Source: VFZS01 sp964353255
Lineage (GTDB): Bacteria > Acidobacteriota > Terriglobia > Bryobacterales > Bryobacteraceae
NCBI GenBank assembly: GCA_964353255.1
Contig: CAYGVJ010000078.1
Location: forward strand, 1-25,149
Length of the DNA stretch: 25,149 nucleotides
Direction of reading: 5' to 3'
The position numbers and the translations under genes are program-made. Shown here one piece after another: positions 1 through 6,951 of the stretch (positions are counted from its first letter, which is position 1; each line of letters begins with the position of its first letter). Under the pieces are notes generated by a model. It did no database searches and had not been told where the DNA came from. It worked only from the letters and a program-made list of their open reading frames with translations.

Positions 1-12
1 AAGCGCCCGTGA
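1..12 (+). CDS. 3' end of a gene cut by the window edge
   Basis: Only the last three codons and a TGA stop fall inside the window (K-R-P-stop). I call it coding because these bases and the following ~107 align with the end of the glycoside-hydrolase fragment (R-R-Q-stop) and the tRNA promoter at 6781-6899. The upstream gene is therefore probably a homologue of that hydrolase. Nothing else can be said from three codons. Confidence 0.35.
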   Translation, partial: KRP

Positions 13-77
13 ACCGAGCCGGGTGTTTGGAGCGCGCGCCGGAGCTGGTTCAGAATCGAAGGTGCAAGCCTGCCTGC

Positions 78-119
78 GGGCGCGTCGCTCAGGTGGATAG
101 AGCACCGGCCTTCTAAGCC
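78..119 (+). pseudogene. 5' half of a tRNA-Arg(UCU) (tRNA pseudogene)
   Basis: The 42 bases match the intact tRNA-Arg at 6857 with two differences: A to C just before the D stem and C to T in the D loop. Acceptor 5' strand, D arm, anticodon loop with TCT and the 3' anticodon-stem bases are present. After position 119 the variable, T-arm and acceptor 3' sequences are replaced by unrelated DNA, so no functional tRNA can fold. The promoter copy upstream has also lost its -35 and carries CAGAAT instead of TAGAAT. Confidence 0.8.
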
Positions 120-741
120 AAAGAATGCCGGTTTCCGAGCGTGGAAGCGGCGAGTAATCTGTAGCACTCCAGCGAAGTAGATCTCAACTTTCAGAACACT
201 TACGCGCACACCTACCGCCCAAAGCTGAGCGGCGCTTCCATATCCCCAGTGCTACCACTTGCTCCCGCTTGTCATCTACCCTCCCCAAAGATTCCCCCGA
301 AGTGCAGCTACCGCCCGCTCCTCATCCTAGCGCTGCGGATAACTCGTCCTTCCGCGGTCGAGGGGGAACAGCAAAACGCCCGTTGCTGCAGCAGGAACCG
401 GCCTGGGAGCCTTCGGCGGGGCGAGGGTGATACCACCACCGCGGAAGGCGGCTGCGACGCCCTGTAGGACTTCTGGAGGGCAGTGGTGCCCATTCAGTCC
501 GAAGCACAGGTTGTCGGCCCCGACGGTCTGCGCGGCGAGGGAGTAGAATTACACAGCCGGATTTCCCGATTCGGCTGCGCACCGAAGGGAACGATGCATA
601 GCTTCATCGTACGAAAGTCGATCTGTGGTGCAAGAAGCGCCAAAGTGGCCGCCGTTAGGTGTACCGCAGACGACAGAACGTCACAGACATAGAGCACCGA
701 CTCGATCAGGATTTGGTGAACGAATTCACTGCGACAGCCCA
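120..741. other. Gene-free stretch between tRNA remnant and receptor gene
   Basis: No open frame here has a recognisable protein, good codon context or a convincing ribosome site; the short frames overlap each other on both strands. Composition is somewhat less GC-rich than the neighbouring genes. The only structures I see are two adjacent hairpins at 564-590 and 591-610. The stretch looks like decayed DNA between the broken tRNA copy and the 3' end of the receptor gene. Confidence 0.5.
564..610. terminator. Pair of adjacent hairpins downstream of the receptor gene (possible terminator)
   Basis: Hairpin one: TCCC and TTCGG at 564-574 pair with CCGAA and GGGA at 582-590 around the 7-nt loop CTGCGCA, with a GA bulge. 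Hairpin two: ACGATG (591-596) pairs with CATCGT (605-610) around an 8-nt loop. They lie about 130 bp past the stop of the minus-strand receptor gene. There is no T-run, so a role in intrinsic termination is only a possibility. Confidence 0.25.
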
Positions 742-3700
742 CTAGAAGCTGATCCGGAACGCCAACTGCATCGTCCGGCTCTGATCGATGGCGCCGGTGA
801 CCTGATACGAGTCGGACACGCTGCCGATGTAGTTCACGGGGTTGAAGTTCACGTTCTTGAACACGTTAAACACCTGGGCTTGACCTTGGAGTGATACTCT
901 CTCGGTCACCCTGATCTGCTTGATGAGGTTGAAGTCTAAGCGTACGACCTTTGGCCCGGTGACGATGAGGCTGCGGACGCCGCAGTCGCCGAACCCGTTG
1001 ACGGACTCCATACAGCTCGGCGAGTTGGCGGGCGCGAAGTAGCGGCCCGTCGGCGCGCCGCTGGAATACCCGGTGGCATTCATGCTGTACGCCTTGATCG
1101 TGTTGTCGATGATGTCCTGCGGAAGCATGTAGACAAGCGTCCGATACTGGTTCTGCGGATCGGTCACCTTCCGGATCTGGAACGAGTTGCGGAGCTCGTC
1201 CGCCGTCATCCCGATCAGGCGCACGTTGCCGAAGTCCAGCATACGCCCACTCTGGAGCCGGGCGACGCCCTGGAAGCTCCAGCCGCCGATGATGCGCTCC
1301 ACCACGCCGTTGCCCCCGGAGGCGAAGCGCTTGCCCCAGCCAAAAGGCAAATCGTACATCCAGTTGCCCGCAAACACGTGCCGCACGTTGCCGGTCGCGT
1401 TGCCGCCCTGGTTGGTGTAAATGTTCGTGTAGTTCATCTCGGTCGTCACGTATGGCTTGTGGAACGAGTAGAACTGGTCCATCCACCCCTTGCCATAGGT
1501 GTAGTTAAACTCAAACAGCAGTCCGCGCGAGAAGCGGCGGTTCAACGATAACTGCACACCGTCATAGCTGGTCTTCGGTCCATTGGTGACCACGTACCCG
1601 TGGTTGATATCAGGATTGACCACCCAGAAGTTCGACGGGTAACCGGCCGTGATGCCATTACCGCGGTAAGCTGAGTTTGCCCAGATGGTGCTGGCTGCGG
1701 TGTACGGGTTGGGATTCAACGGGTACATCGACTGTACCAGGGTGGTGTTGGTCCAGCCGGACCCCGTGTACTTCGTAGCATCGTTCGACAACTTCGACCC
1801 GTTCAGATATGCCAGGAAGACTGGTAGGGGCGACGTGCCGGCAACGCCGGTATAGGCAAACGTATTGGCTTTGCCGGCCGCGATGTTCGCCTGCAGATTC
1901 GCCTGCGCCAGCTTGAACTCGCTGAAGAACCCATTTTCGAGGATGTTGAGTTCGTTATAGTCCATATACGGCAGCTGGCCGCCCGCTGTCCAGGTATTGA
2001 AGCTGTTGGTGTGAATGAATCGCGCCTCCACTGCCATATCCTTCGCCAGCTGGCGCTGCCAGCTGAAGAAATAGGAGAATGCGCTGGGCGTCTTGATGTG
2101 CGGGTCGAAGACGTAAACGTTCGAACTCGCAGTGGGCACAGCCATCGGATATGACCGAGTCAGGTTGGCCGCCGGCGGTCCGAGGTCGCTGCCCGTCAAC
2201 AACACCGGCAGTGTGCCCAGGTTGCCGTTGGCCAGGTTGCGCGATGTATCGATCTGGATGCCGGGATTGCCCCCGAACACGCCCGTGAAGTCGCTCATGC
2301 CGCCGCGCTGATAGGCGAGACTCGCGCCGCCGCGCAGGACCGACTTGCCCTTCGCGCCCAGCAACGCGTGCAGGAAGCCATTTTCCGCGCCGACCGTCCA
2401 GGCCGCGCCCAGGCTCGGCGCGAAGCCGCCCCAGTCCACGTCGTAGGCGTTCGTGTTCTTCTGCAGCATCTTGTAGGTGGTTGCCTTACCCTGCAGCGTG
2501 CCGGGTTTGAACAGATTCCCCAGGTTGTTCACCACCGACCCCGGCTGGAACCCGCTTCCCACTCCGGTCAAGCCGAAGATGTCGTCGAGGGTCGCCGTCG
2601 AATAGCTGTTGTTCTGGGCATAGAATGGCCTCTGCACGTCATAGCGGAGCCCGGCCTTGATGGTCACCGTCGGCTTCCAGTGCCAGGTGTCGCTGATGAA
2701 CGAACCCCACTGCGGCAGAGTCCCATACTGATCGCTGGCGCCGAGGATCTTATAGGTTGTGCCGTCCGGCTGGATGCGCGCGTTCCGCGTGATCGCGCTG
2801 ACCCGGCCCGTCAGCACGGCGTAGAGGGCCTTGGCGTTGTTGATGTCGGTGGTCGAGGCTAGGGGGAAGTTCGTCGTATTGAACATGTCATCCGCCGGAT
2901 CACCGGTGACCATGTTGAGAGTGACCGTGGGCACTTTCGTCTGGTTGTAAAGCCATACTTCAGCCTTAGTGTAGGAAACGCCCAGGGTGAGCAAATGCGG
3001 CCCCTTCACCCAACTGAGGCTATCCTCGAACACCATGGTCTTGCCTTCGCGAGCGCTGTTGGCGGTGGCCGGGTACGGATTCGCGATGCTCTTGAACGCA
3101 CTCCACCCGATGGCGTAGCCGTTCATACCGCCATACCCCGTGCCCTGGTACATGTCCGTGGTGAGGTCGGGAGAGAACTTCGTCGCGCCGCCGGTCTTCC
3201 CGAAGCGGAACTCGTTCACCACTTTGCTCGACACCGTCCAACGCCACGATCCCTGGCCGGAGTACCGGACCGAGTCCTGCAAGCCATGCACCGGGAAACC
3301 CGGGTAGACGGTCTGCATGTTGTTCGTCGTGTCGGGATCGGAAATCAGGTGGTTCTGCGTGATCGACCCGGTGAGGCGGTTGTTCGTCGTCACGTTGTAG
3401 TCGACGCGCACGGTGGGGTACTTCGTCTTGCTGTGCGTCGGCTGCTGCCAGGCGAACGACTGGGTCAGAGGATCGGTCGTCGCGTTCACGACACCCGTCT
3501 TCTTCGTGGACGCGCGCACGTCGGCGAGCAGTCGCGCCACCGTCGGATCGATCCGCGCCGTCTGGCCGTTCTTCGCCGCCAGAGCCATAAGGTCCACGTT
3601 CGGCCGGCCGGAGTATTGGAAGATGCCCTGCTCCGAGAGCGGGCTCATGATAGTCCTGGTCGAGGTGTTTGTGCCCGGCGATCTGACCCACTCGTAGTTC

Positions 3701-4653
3701 ACGAAGAAAAACAGCTTGTCGCGGCCGTTATAAAGGCCCGGGATCCTCACGGGGCCGCCCAAGCGGCCGCCCGGCTGAAACTGCGACAAGGTGGGCTTGC
3801 CGGTAGGATTGCCGTTTATATCCACGTTGCGGTGCAGGTTGAACCAGGTGTTCGAGTTCATCCAGTCACGCCGCATATAGTAGTAAACGCTGCCATGGTA
3901 GTCGTTCGTTCCCGAGCGCGTGACCATCTTGATCTGCACGCCGCCCTGGCCGGCCATATCGGCCTCCTGCGCCGCCGTGCCAATCGTTACCTCTTCAACC
4001 GCGTCGAGGCGCGGGCTGACGCGCGTGAACATCCCGTCCCACGTCTTGGCGTAGTTGTCCTGGATGTTCATGCCGTCCAGCGTGATGTTTACCGTGCTGG
4101 TCGGCAGGCCGTTGACCATGGCGCCGCGGGAGCTGCCGTCCGCGGTGGTCACCCCCGGCATGAAGGTCACCAGGTCGAACGCGCCGCGCCCGGGCAGCGG
4201 CAGGCTCGTGATCTGCCGCTGGGTCAGCGTCGTCGCCACAGACGTCTGCGTGGTCTGTAGCACTTCGCCTGCTGCCTCGACTATAATGGTCTGGGCGACC
4301 CCGCCAGGCTCCAGGATTGGTTTAATGTTGGCTGGTACACCGGCGTTCAGCCGGACGTCTTGAAGGGCAGCAGTCATGAATCCCTGCAGGGTGACCGTCA
4401 CCGTGTAATTGCCCGGCTCGAGCGCCGGGATTGTGAACAGACCATCCGCGCCCGAAACCGCGGTCGTGGTGGATGCCGTTGCGTTGTTCTTGGCGGTGAT
4501 GGTGGCGCCGGGGACGACGGCTCCCGACGAATCGAAAACCGTCCCGGACAGTGTGGCCGTGACACCGCCTTGCGCGAACGCACGGCGTGGCGTTGCGGCA
4601 AGCCCCATCAGCAGTAAGAGTACTGCCGCAAGCTTGAAAATACGAAACCTCAT
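742..4653 (-). CDS. Oar-like TonB-dependent receptor with carboxypeptidase-regulatory-like domain
   Basis: Predicted outer-membrane beta-barrel protein of 1303 residues, of the large Oar-like type common in Acidobacteriota and thought to take up large ligands such as glycans with TonB energy. The start at 4653 is preferred over an upstream in-frame ATG at 4722 because it has an AGGAGGG ribosome site and opens with a clear signal peptide (MRFRIFKLAAVLLLLMG, cleavage after AFAQ). Residues ~30-110 form a carboxypeptidase-regulatory-like beta-sandwich (SGTVFDSSGAVVPGATI). A plug-like region with GAFDLVTFMPGV and a TLDGMNIQD motif follows, then a long aromatic-rich barrel. The chain ends in phenylalanine (AFRISF), as expected for BAM-inserted porins. 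It sits alone between the broken tRNA copy and IS remnants. The substrate cannot be told from sequence. Confidence 0.92.
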   Translation of the reverse strand: MRFRIFKLAAVLLLLMGLAATPRRAFAQGGVTATLSGTVFDSSGAVVPGATITAKNNATASTTTAVSGADGLFTIPALEPGNYTVTVTLQGFMTAALQDVRLNAGVPANIKPILEPGGVAQTIIVEAAGEVLQTTQTSVATTLTQRQITSLPLPGRGAFDLVTFMPGVTTADGSSRGAMVNGLPTSTVNITLDGMNIQDNYAKTWDGMFTRVSPRLDAVEEVTIGTAAQEADMAGQGGVQIKMVTRSGTNDYHGSVYYYMRRDWMNSNTWFNLHRNVDINGNPTGKPTLSQFQPGGRLGGPVRIPGLYNGRDKLFFFVNYEWVRSPGTNTSTRTIMSPLSEQGIFQYSGRPNVDLMALAAKNGQTARIDPTVARLLADVRASTKKTGVVNATTDPLTQSFAWQQPTHSKTKYPTVRVDYNVTTNNRLTGSITQNHLISDPDTTNNMQTVYPGFPVHGLQDSVRYSGQGSWRWTVSSKVVNEFRFGKTGGATKFSPDLTTDMYQGTGYGGMNGYAIGWSAFKSIANPYPATANSAREGKTMVFEDSLSWVKGPHLLTLGVSYTKAEVWLYNQTKVPTVTLNMVTGDPADDMFNTTNFPLASTTDINNAKALYAVLTGRVSAITRNARIQPDGTTYKILGASDQYGTLPQWGSFISDTWHWKPTVTIKAGLRYDVQRPFYAQNNSYSTATLDDIFGLTGVGSGFQPGSVVNNLGNLFKPGTLQGKATTYKMLQKNTNAYDVDWGGFAPSLGAAWTVGAENGFLHALLGAKGKSVLRGGASLAYQRGGMSDFTGVFGGNPGIQIDTSRNLANGNLGTLPVLLTGSDLGPPAANLTRSYPMAVPTASSNVYVFDPHIKTPSAFSYFFSWQRQLAKDMAVEARFIHTNSFNTWTAGGQLPYMDYNELNILENGFFSEFKLAQANLQANIAAGKANTFAYTGVAGTSPLPVFLAYLNGSKLSNDATKYTGSGWTNTTLVQSMYPLNPNPYTAASTIWANSAYRGNGITAGYPSNFWVVNPDINHGYVVTNGPKTSYDGVQLSLNRRFSRGLLFEFNYTYGKGWMDQFYSFHKPYVTTEMNYTNIYTNQGGNATGNVRHVFAGNWMYDLPFGWGKRFASGGNGVVERIIGGWSFQGVARLQSGRMLDFGNVRLIGMTADELRNSFQIRKVTDPQNQYRTLVYMLPQDIIDNTIKAYSMNATGYSSGAPTGRYFAPANSPSCMESVNGFGDCGVRSLIVTGPKVVRLDFNLIKQIRVTERVSLQGQAQVFNVFKNVNFNPVNYIGSVSDSYQVTGAIDQSRTMQLAFRISF

Positions 4654-4670
4654 AATCCCTCCTCTTATTC

Positions 4671-4701
4671 CAACGGGGATTTCCATTTTGAAGCTTCCCG
4701 G
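4671..4701 (-). repeat. 29-31 bp motif shared with the 5' part of the transposase gene (copy A)
   Basis: On the minus strand this reads CCGGGAAGC, TT, then CAAAATGGAA and a short CCCG-containing tail. It matches 6050-6078 at 26 of 29 aligned positions with one 2-nt gap, in the same orientation. It lies in the presumed 5' untranslated leader of the receptor gene. With copy B it brackets the transposase-bearing segment as a direct repeat. Confidence 0.6.
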
Positions 4702-4709
4702 TACAGCCC

Positions 4710-4715
4710 AGTATA
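4710..4715 (-). promoter_or_regulatory. Candidate -10 element of the receptor gene
   Basis: The minus strand reads TATACT here, 56 bp upstream of the ATG at 4653, giving a leader of about 50 nt that contains the AGGAGGG ribosome site. I find no good -35 at 16-18 bp. It is a single hexamer match, so confidence is modest. Confidence 0.35.
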
Positions 4716-4910
4716 CATCCATTCGCTACTCTTCGATCCGCAAATCCGCGATTTCTTCTCGCCAGCAGTGCCTTTGCCCCTCCCAACGTGAGCTTCGGCC
4801 TGCTCCAAAACTTCAAAATCGGCAAACCTCATCTTTGCTATGACTTCCATGCGCACCCCTCCGCCTCTCCTGCCTCCTCCGTCGATCCCTTGCCTACAAA
4901 TCCGTTCCAC
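4716..4910. other. Region between receptor promoter and transposase stop
   Basis: About 195 bp without a recognised gene. One minus-strand frame (4665-4910) could encode 81 residues, but it runs through the receptor's promoter and leader, matches nothing I recognise and has no obvious ribosome site. I treat it as non-coding. The IS terminus should lie in this stretch, but I could not identify a terminal inverted repeat. Confidence 0.4.
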
Positions 4911-6065
4911 CTACCCCGACGCCACCGGTAGGGCGGCAATCCGGCGTACCATCGCCCCAAACAGCCGCCGCGTCAGATGGCTCTCCGCCAGAAGCAGCCA
5001 ATAGTACCTCGCGTGCTCGATCAACCGGCCGCCCGTCTTCACCAACCGTTGTTGCAGGCTCGTTAGCGACCAGTTGCCGACGCGCAGTGGCAGGGCCAGT
5101 CGCCGCCACAGGTTTCCCAGATTGTAGGCGATCAGGCTCAGCCACAAGCGCACCTCGTTGGAGCGGAACCGATGGCAACTCAGCCGCGTCATCTTCACCG
5201 CCTGCTTGCCCTCCTTGATCCACTGCTCTGCCGTCCCAAGCTTGTTGTAGAACCGCACCACCGCCCGGCTGTCGCTCTCCAAGTTCGTCACGATGAATCC
5301 CACCCGCGGAAACAATTCCCCAAAGTGAACCTCCACCTTGGCCACCACCCGGCGCGCCGTCTTCCAGCTCGCCGCCTGGTATAGGAAGCTCTTGTCCCAG
5401 ACCACCGGCTTATAGCCCGGCCTTCCCACCGGCCGCGTCAACAACTCTGCAATGTCCCTCTCCAAACTCTCGTTGGATGGAATGCGGATCGCATACTTGA
5501 CGCCCCGCTCCTCCAGCGCCTCGTAAATCTCCGGCTTGGCAAACGCCGCATCGGCACGAAAGACGACCTCCTTACCCAGCTTCTGCTGCCACTCGATTTC
5601 CGGTAGCAACAGCTCTTCCCAGCCGTCAGCGCTGTGCACTCCGTCTGCGGACCCGCAACCGGGGTTGCCGGGCCGGAGCTTCCCCGCCAGGCAGTCGCCC
5701 TCGCGATTGAACAACAACAGCGGGTGATAGCAGGGGGATGCGAAGTGGCCTCCGTCTGCGGACCCGTGACCGGGGTTGTAGGCGCTGTTCTCCTGCTCGC
5801 CATACACCGGAATCTCCGTCGAGTCCATGTCCAGGGCCACCCGTTGCGCCGAATCCACGGCCTCTACCTTGCCGACGAGTTCGCGGTTGATACGCGCCAG
5901 CCCGGCGAAGTTCTCCTCTTCGGCCAGCATTTCCGTCTCGAAGGTCTGCAAGCGAGAAGTCAACGCCGCACCGCGATCCCAGACCTTCTCTGACCCGATC
6001 AGCCGGAAGGTCGGATCTTGCGCGAGCCGCTCGGCATCATTGACGTCCTCATCGGGAACTTCCAT
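4911..6065 (-). CDS. IS1380-family transposase, N-terminally truncated and probably inactive
   Basis: DDE transposase of the IS1380 group, which would cut and paste its own IS. Counting from the ATG at 6065 (384 residues), the family motif DEDVNDAERL is at residues 5-14, LDMDS with the first catalytic Asp near 79-81, RADAAF with the second Asp at 172, and the Y-(2)-R-(3)-E-(6)-K signature at Y273 to K287. Full-length relatives carry roughly 90 more residues before DEDVND; here that part is replaced by unrelated sequence. An upstream GTG at 6128 also stays in frame but adds nothing recognisable. The signature Arg is Leu276 (CTT, one base from CGT). Two 8-residue in-frame insertions (PGHGSADG and PGCGSADG) interrupt otherwise conserved stretches. 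The frame is open, but the missing N-terminus and lost Arg argue against activity. Confidence 0.85.
   Translation of the reverse strand: MEVPDEDVNDAERLAQDPTFRLIGSEKVWDRGAALTSRLQTFETEMLAEEENFAGLARINRELVGKVEAVDSAQRVALDMDSTEIPVYGEQENSAYNPGHGSADGGHFASPCYHPLLLFNREGDCLAGKLRPGNPGCGSADGVHSADGWEELLLPEIEWQQKLGKEVVFRADAAFAKPEIYEALEERGVKYAIRIPSNESLERDIAELLTRPVGRPGYKPVVWDKSFLYQAASWKTARRVVAKVEVHFGELFPRVGFIVTNLESDSRAVVRFYNKLGTAEQWIKEGKQAVKMTRLSCHRFRSNEVRLWLSLIAYNLGNLWRRLALPLRVGNWSLTSLQQRLVKTGGRLIEHARYYWLLLAESHLTRRLFGAMVRRIAALPVASG
5640..5663 (-). repeat. 24-bp in-frame insertion in the transposase (copy 2, PGCGSADG)
   Basis: These 24 bases insert P-G-C-G-S-A-D-G between RPGN and VHSADGW. In the family as I remember it, N is followed directly by VHSADGW. 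It matches the insert at 5751-5774 at 22 of 24 positions and likewise follows an AAC codon. It contains a small hairpin, TGCGG-AC-CCGCA. Confidence 0.6.
5751..5774 (-). repeat. 24-bp in-frame insertion in the transposase (copy 1, PGHGSADG)
   Basis: The insert adds P-G-H-G-S-A-D-G between SAYN and GHF, where relatives read SAYNGHF. It differs from the copy at 5640-5663 only at two adjacent bases (CA versus TG on the plus strand). Both copies are 24 bp long and keep the reading frame. Confidence 0.6.
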
Positions 6066-6078
6066 TTTGGCTTCCCGG
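6050..6078 (-). repeat. 29-31 bp motif shared with the receptor leader (copy B)
   Basis: It matches 4671-4701 at 26 of 29 positions. Here it spans the probable ATG of the truncated transposase and ends next to the DEDVNDAERL codons, so it marks where the transposase gene was joined to foreign sequence. Confidence 0.6.
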
Positions 6079-6130
6079 CCACCCTCCATTGTACGTTCGC
6101 CCACCCCCGTTTGAGCCGTGTCTTTCACCT

Positions 6131-6230
6131 TTCCATCCTGAGCGAGTGCGGCGCGGCCAGCGAAGTGGCCAGCTTCGCCTCGTCCGCCCGCGAAAGAGCG
6201 GGAAGTCTCTCATTTCAAAGGATTTCTCAT
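6131..6230. repeat. Hairpin-rich element, probably an intergenic dispersed repeat
   Basis: It starts with CATCCTGAGCG, which I associate with dispersed intergenic repeats in Acidobacteriota and other soil bacteria (recall, not a search). GGCCA (6155-6159) can pair with TGGCC (6166-6170). Alternatively GCGAAG (6160-6165) can pair with CTTCGC (6173-6178), so the two stems exclude each other. A third stem, CCCGC (6187-6191) with GCGGG (6198-6202), follows. It sits between two IS fragments and encodes nothing recognisable. Confidence 0.45.
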
Positions 6231-6286
6231 ACACCTCTCCGGCCCCCCTCCTTCCTTCAACCTGTCTGCTTGGCCGCCGCGGCGTC

Positions 6287-6418
6287 CTAACCGGCCGGCA
6301 TCGGCAGCGCCTCCATCCGCCGCACCATGGTCCCGAAAAGCCGCCGCGTCAGATGGCTCTCCGCCAGAAGCAGCCAGTAATACCGCGCGTGCTTGATCAA
6401 CCGGCCGCCCGTCTTCAT
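6287..6418 (-). pseudogene. 3' remnant of a second IS1380-type transposase
   Basis: The minus strand encodes the last 43 codons plus stop of a transposase closely related to the one at 4911, running from MKTGGRL through HARYYWLLLAESHLTRRLF to LPMPAG. It differs from the neighbouring copy at several residues and many third positions, so it is a separate, diverged insertion rather than a recent duplicate. Similarity stops at 6418, directly against the hydrolase fragment on the other strand. The rest of this IS and the 5' part of the hydrolase gene are missing, consistent with a deletion after IS insertion. Confidence 0.85.
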
Positions 6419-6792
6419 CTATGGACCTCAACTGCGAGGACTGGCGCTCGCGGGACCGCATGTGGGACCAGACCCGCTATGCCCTGGCGTTTTTCCACGC
6501 GCATCTCCCCTTCTGGGAGATGGAGCCCGCCAGCAACCTCACCGTCGGAGGTTCGGTTGCCAGGGTCCTGGCCAAGAGGGGGAGCGTCTATGCCGTGCAA
6601 CTTCCCCAGGGCGGGACTACCGAGTTGCGAGTGGAAGAAGGCGTCTACACGGTGCGCTGGTACAACCCGCGGACCGGAGGCGAGCTGCAACGGGGGAGCG
6701 TGGATTCCATCATCGGCCTGAGAGCGCGTTCCATCGGCCAGCCGCCCGCTGAGCCGGACAAGGACTGGGTGGCGCTGATCAGGCGCCAGTGA
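6419..6792 (+). pseudogene. C-terminal fragment of a DUF4038/GH140-like glycoside hydrolase
   Basis: The frame encodes about 123 residues that look like the end of a DUF4038-type glycoside hydrolase, a family acting on plant cell-wall glycans. WRSRDRMWDQTRYALAFF belongs to the end of the catalytic barrel and HLPFWEME is the linker. The rest resembles the small C-terminal beta-domain annotated as putative collagen-binding (GSVYAVQLPQGG, VYTVRWYNPRTGG, PDKDWVALIRR). Full-length members have roughly 450 residues or more, so about three quarters are missing. The ATG at 6421 is accidental: the IS remnant ends at 6418 and no ribosome site precedes it. It is followed at once by the tRNA-Arg promoter. 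The left window edge carries the end of a similar gene before the broken tRNA copy. Confidence 0.75.
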
Positions 6793-6899
6793 ACCGGGCG
6801 GGCTCTTTGAGCGCGCCTCGGCGCTGGTTTAGAATCGTAAGTGCAGGTCCACTCGTGGGCGCGTAGCTCAGGCGGATAGAGCACCGGCCTTCTAAGCCG
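6781..6899 (+). repeat. Right copy of the tRNA-Arg-locus direct repeat
   Basis: It covers the last codons of the hydrolase fragment, the tRNA promoter and the tRNA-Arg up to the anticodon stem, matching 1-119 at about 80%. This copy continues into a complete tRNA and so is probably the functional one. Confidence 0.8.
6807..6835 (+). promoter_or_regulatory. Sigma70-type promoter of tRNA-Arg
   Basis: TTGAGC at 6807-6812 and TAGAAT at 6830-6835 are separated by 17 bp. The expected start of transcription is near 6842, about 15 bp before the mature tRNA 5' end. In the left copy of the repeat the corresponding -10 is CAGAAT and the -35 is lost. Confidence 0.6.
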
Positions 6900-6933
6900 G
6901 GGGTCGTGGGTTCGAGTCCCACCGCGCCTGCCA
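6857..6933 (+). tRNA. tRNA-Arg (anticodon UCU)
   Basis: The sequence folds into a complete cloverleaf. Acceptor GGGCGCG (6857-6863) pairs with CGCGCCT (6923-6929), with one G-U pair. The D stem is GCTC/GAGC and the anticodon stem CCGGC/GCCGG with loop CTTCTAA, placing the TCT anticodon at 6891-6893. The variable loop has five bases and the T arm is GTGGG-TTCGAGT-CCCAC. The discriminator is G and a CCA end is encoded (6931-6933). It reads AGA codons, which should be rare in this GC-rich genome. Confidence 0.97.
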
Positions 6934-6951
6934 GCAGCAAACAACCGCGCC

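Larger units (their letters stand above)
1..119 (+). repeat. Degenerate copy of the tRNA-Arg locus (left copy of direct repeat)
   Basis: Aligned by eye, this stretch matches 6781-6899 at roughly 80% (about 22 mismatches and one gap). The match covers the stop-codon region of the upstream gene, the tRNA promoter and the tRNA as far as the 3' side of the anticodon stem, then stops abruptly at 119. The two copies are in direct orientation about 6.8 kb apart and bracket a receptor gene, transposase pieces and a truncated hydrolase. Either an old segmental duplication or integration/recombination at the tRNA would explain it. Confidence 0.8.

Noticed and set aside
249..742. Several overlapping short ORFs on both strands in the left gene-free stretch
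   Set aside because: They overlap one another, lack ribosome sites and recognisable sequence, and none has a coding-like composition advantage.
2995..4260. A 421-codon plus-strand open frame
   Set aside because: It is antisense to the first receptor; the residue make-up (Arg, His, Val rich) is typical of a shadow frame and no motif is present.
4665..4910. A small minus-strand ORF of 81 codons before the receptor gene
   Set aside because: It crosses the candidate promoter and leader of the receptor, has no ribosome site and resembles nothing I recognise.
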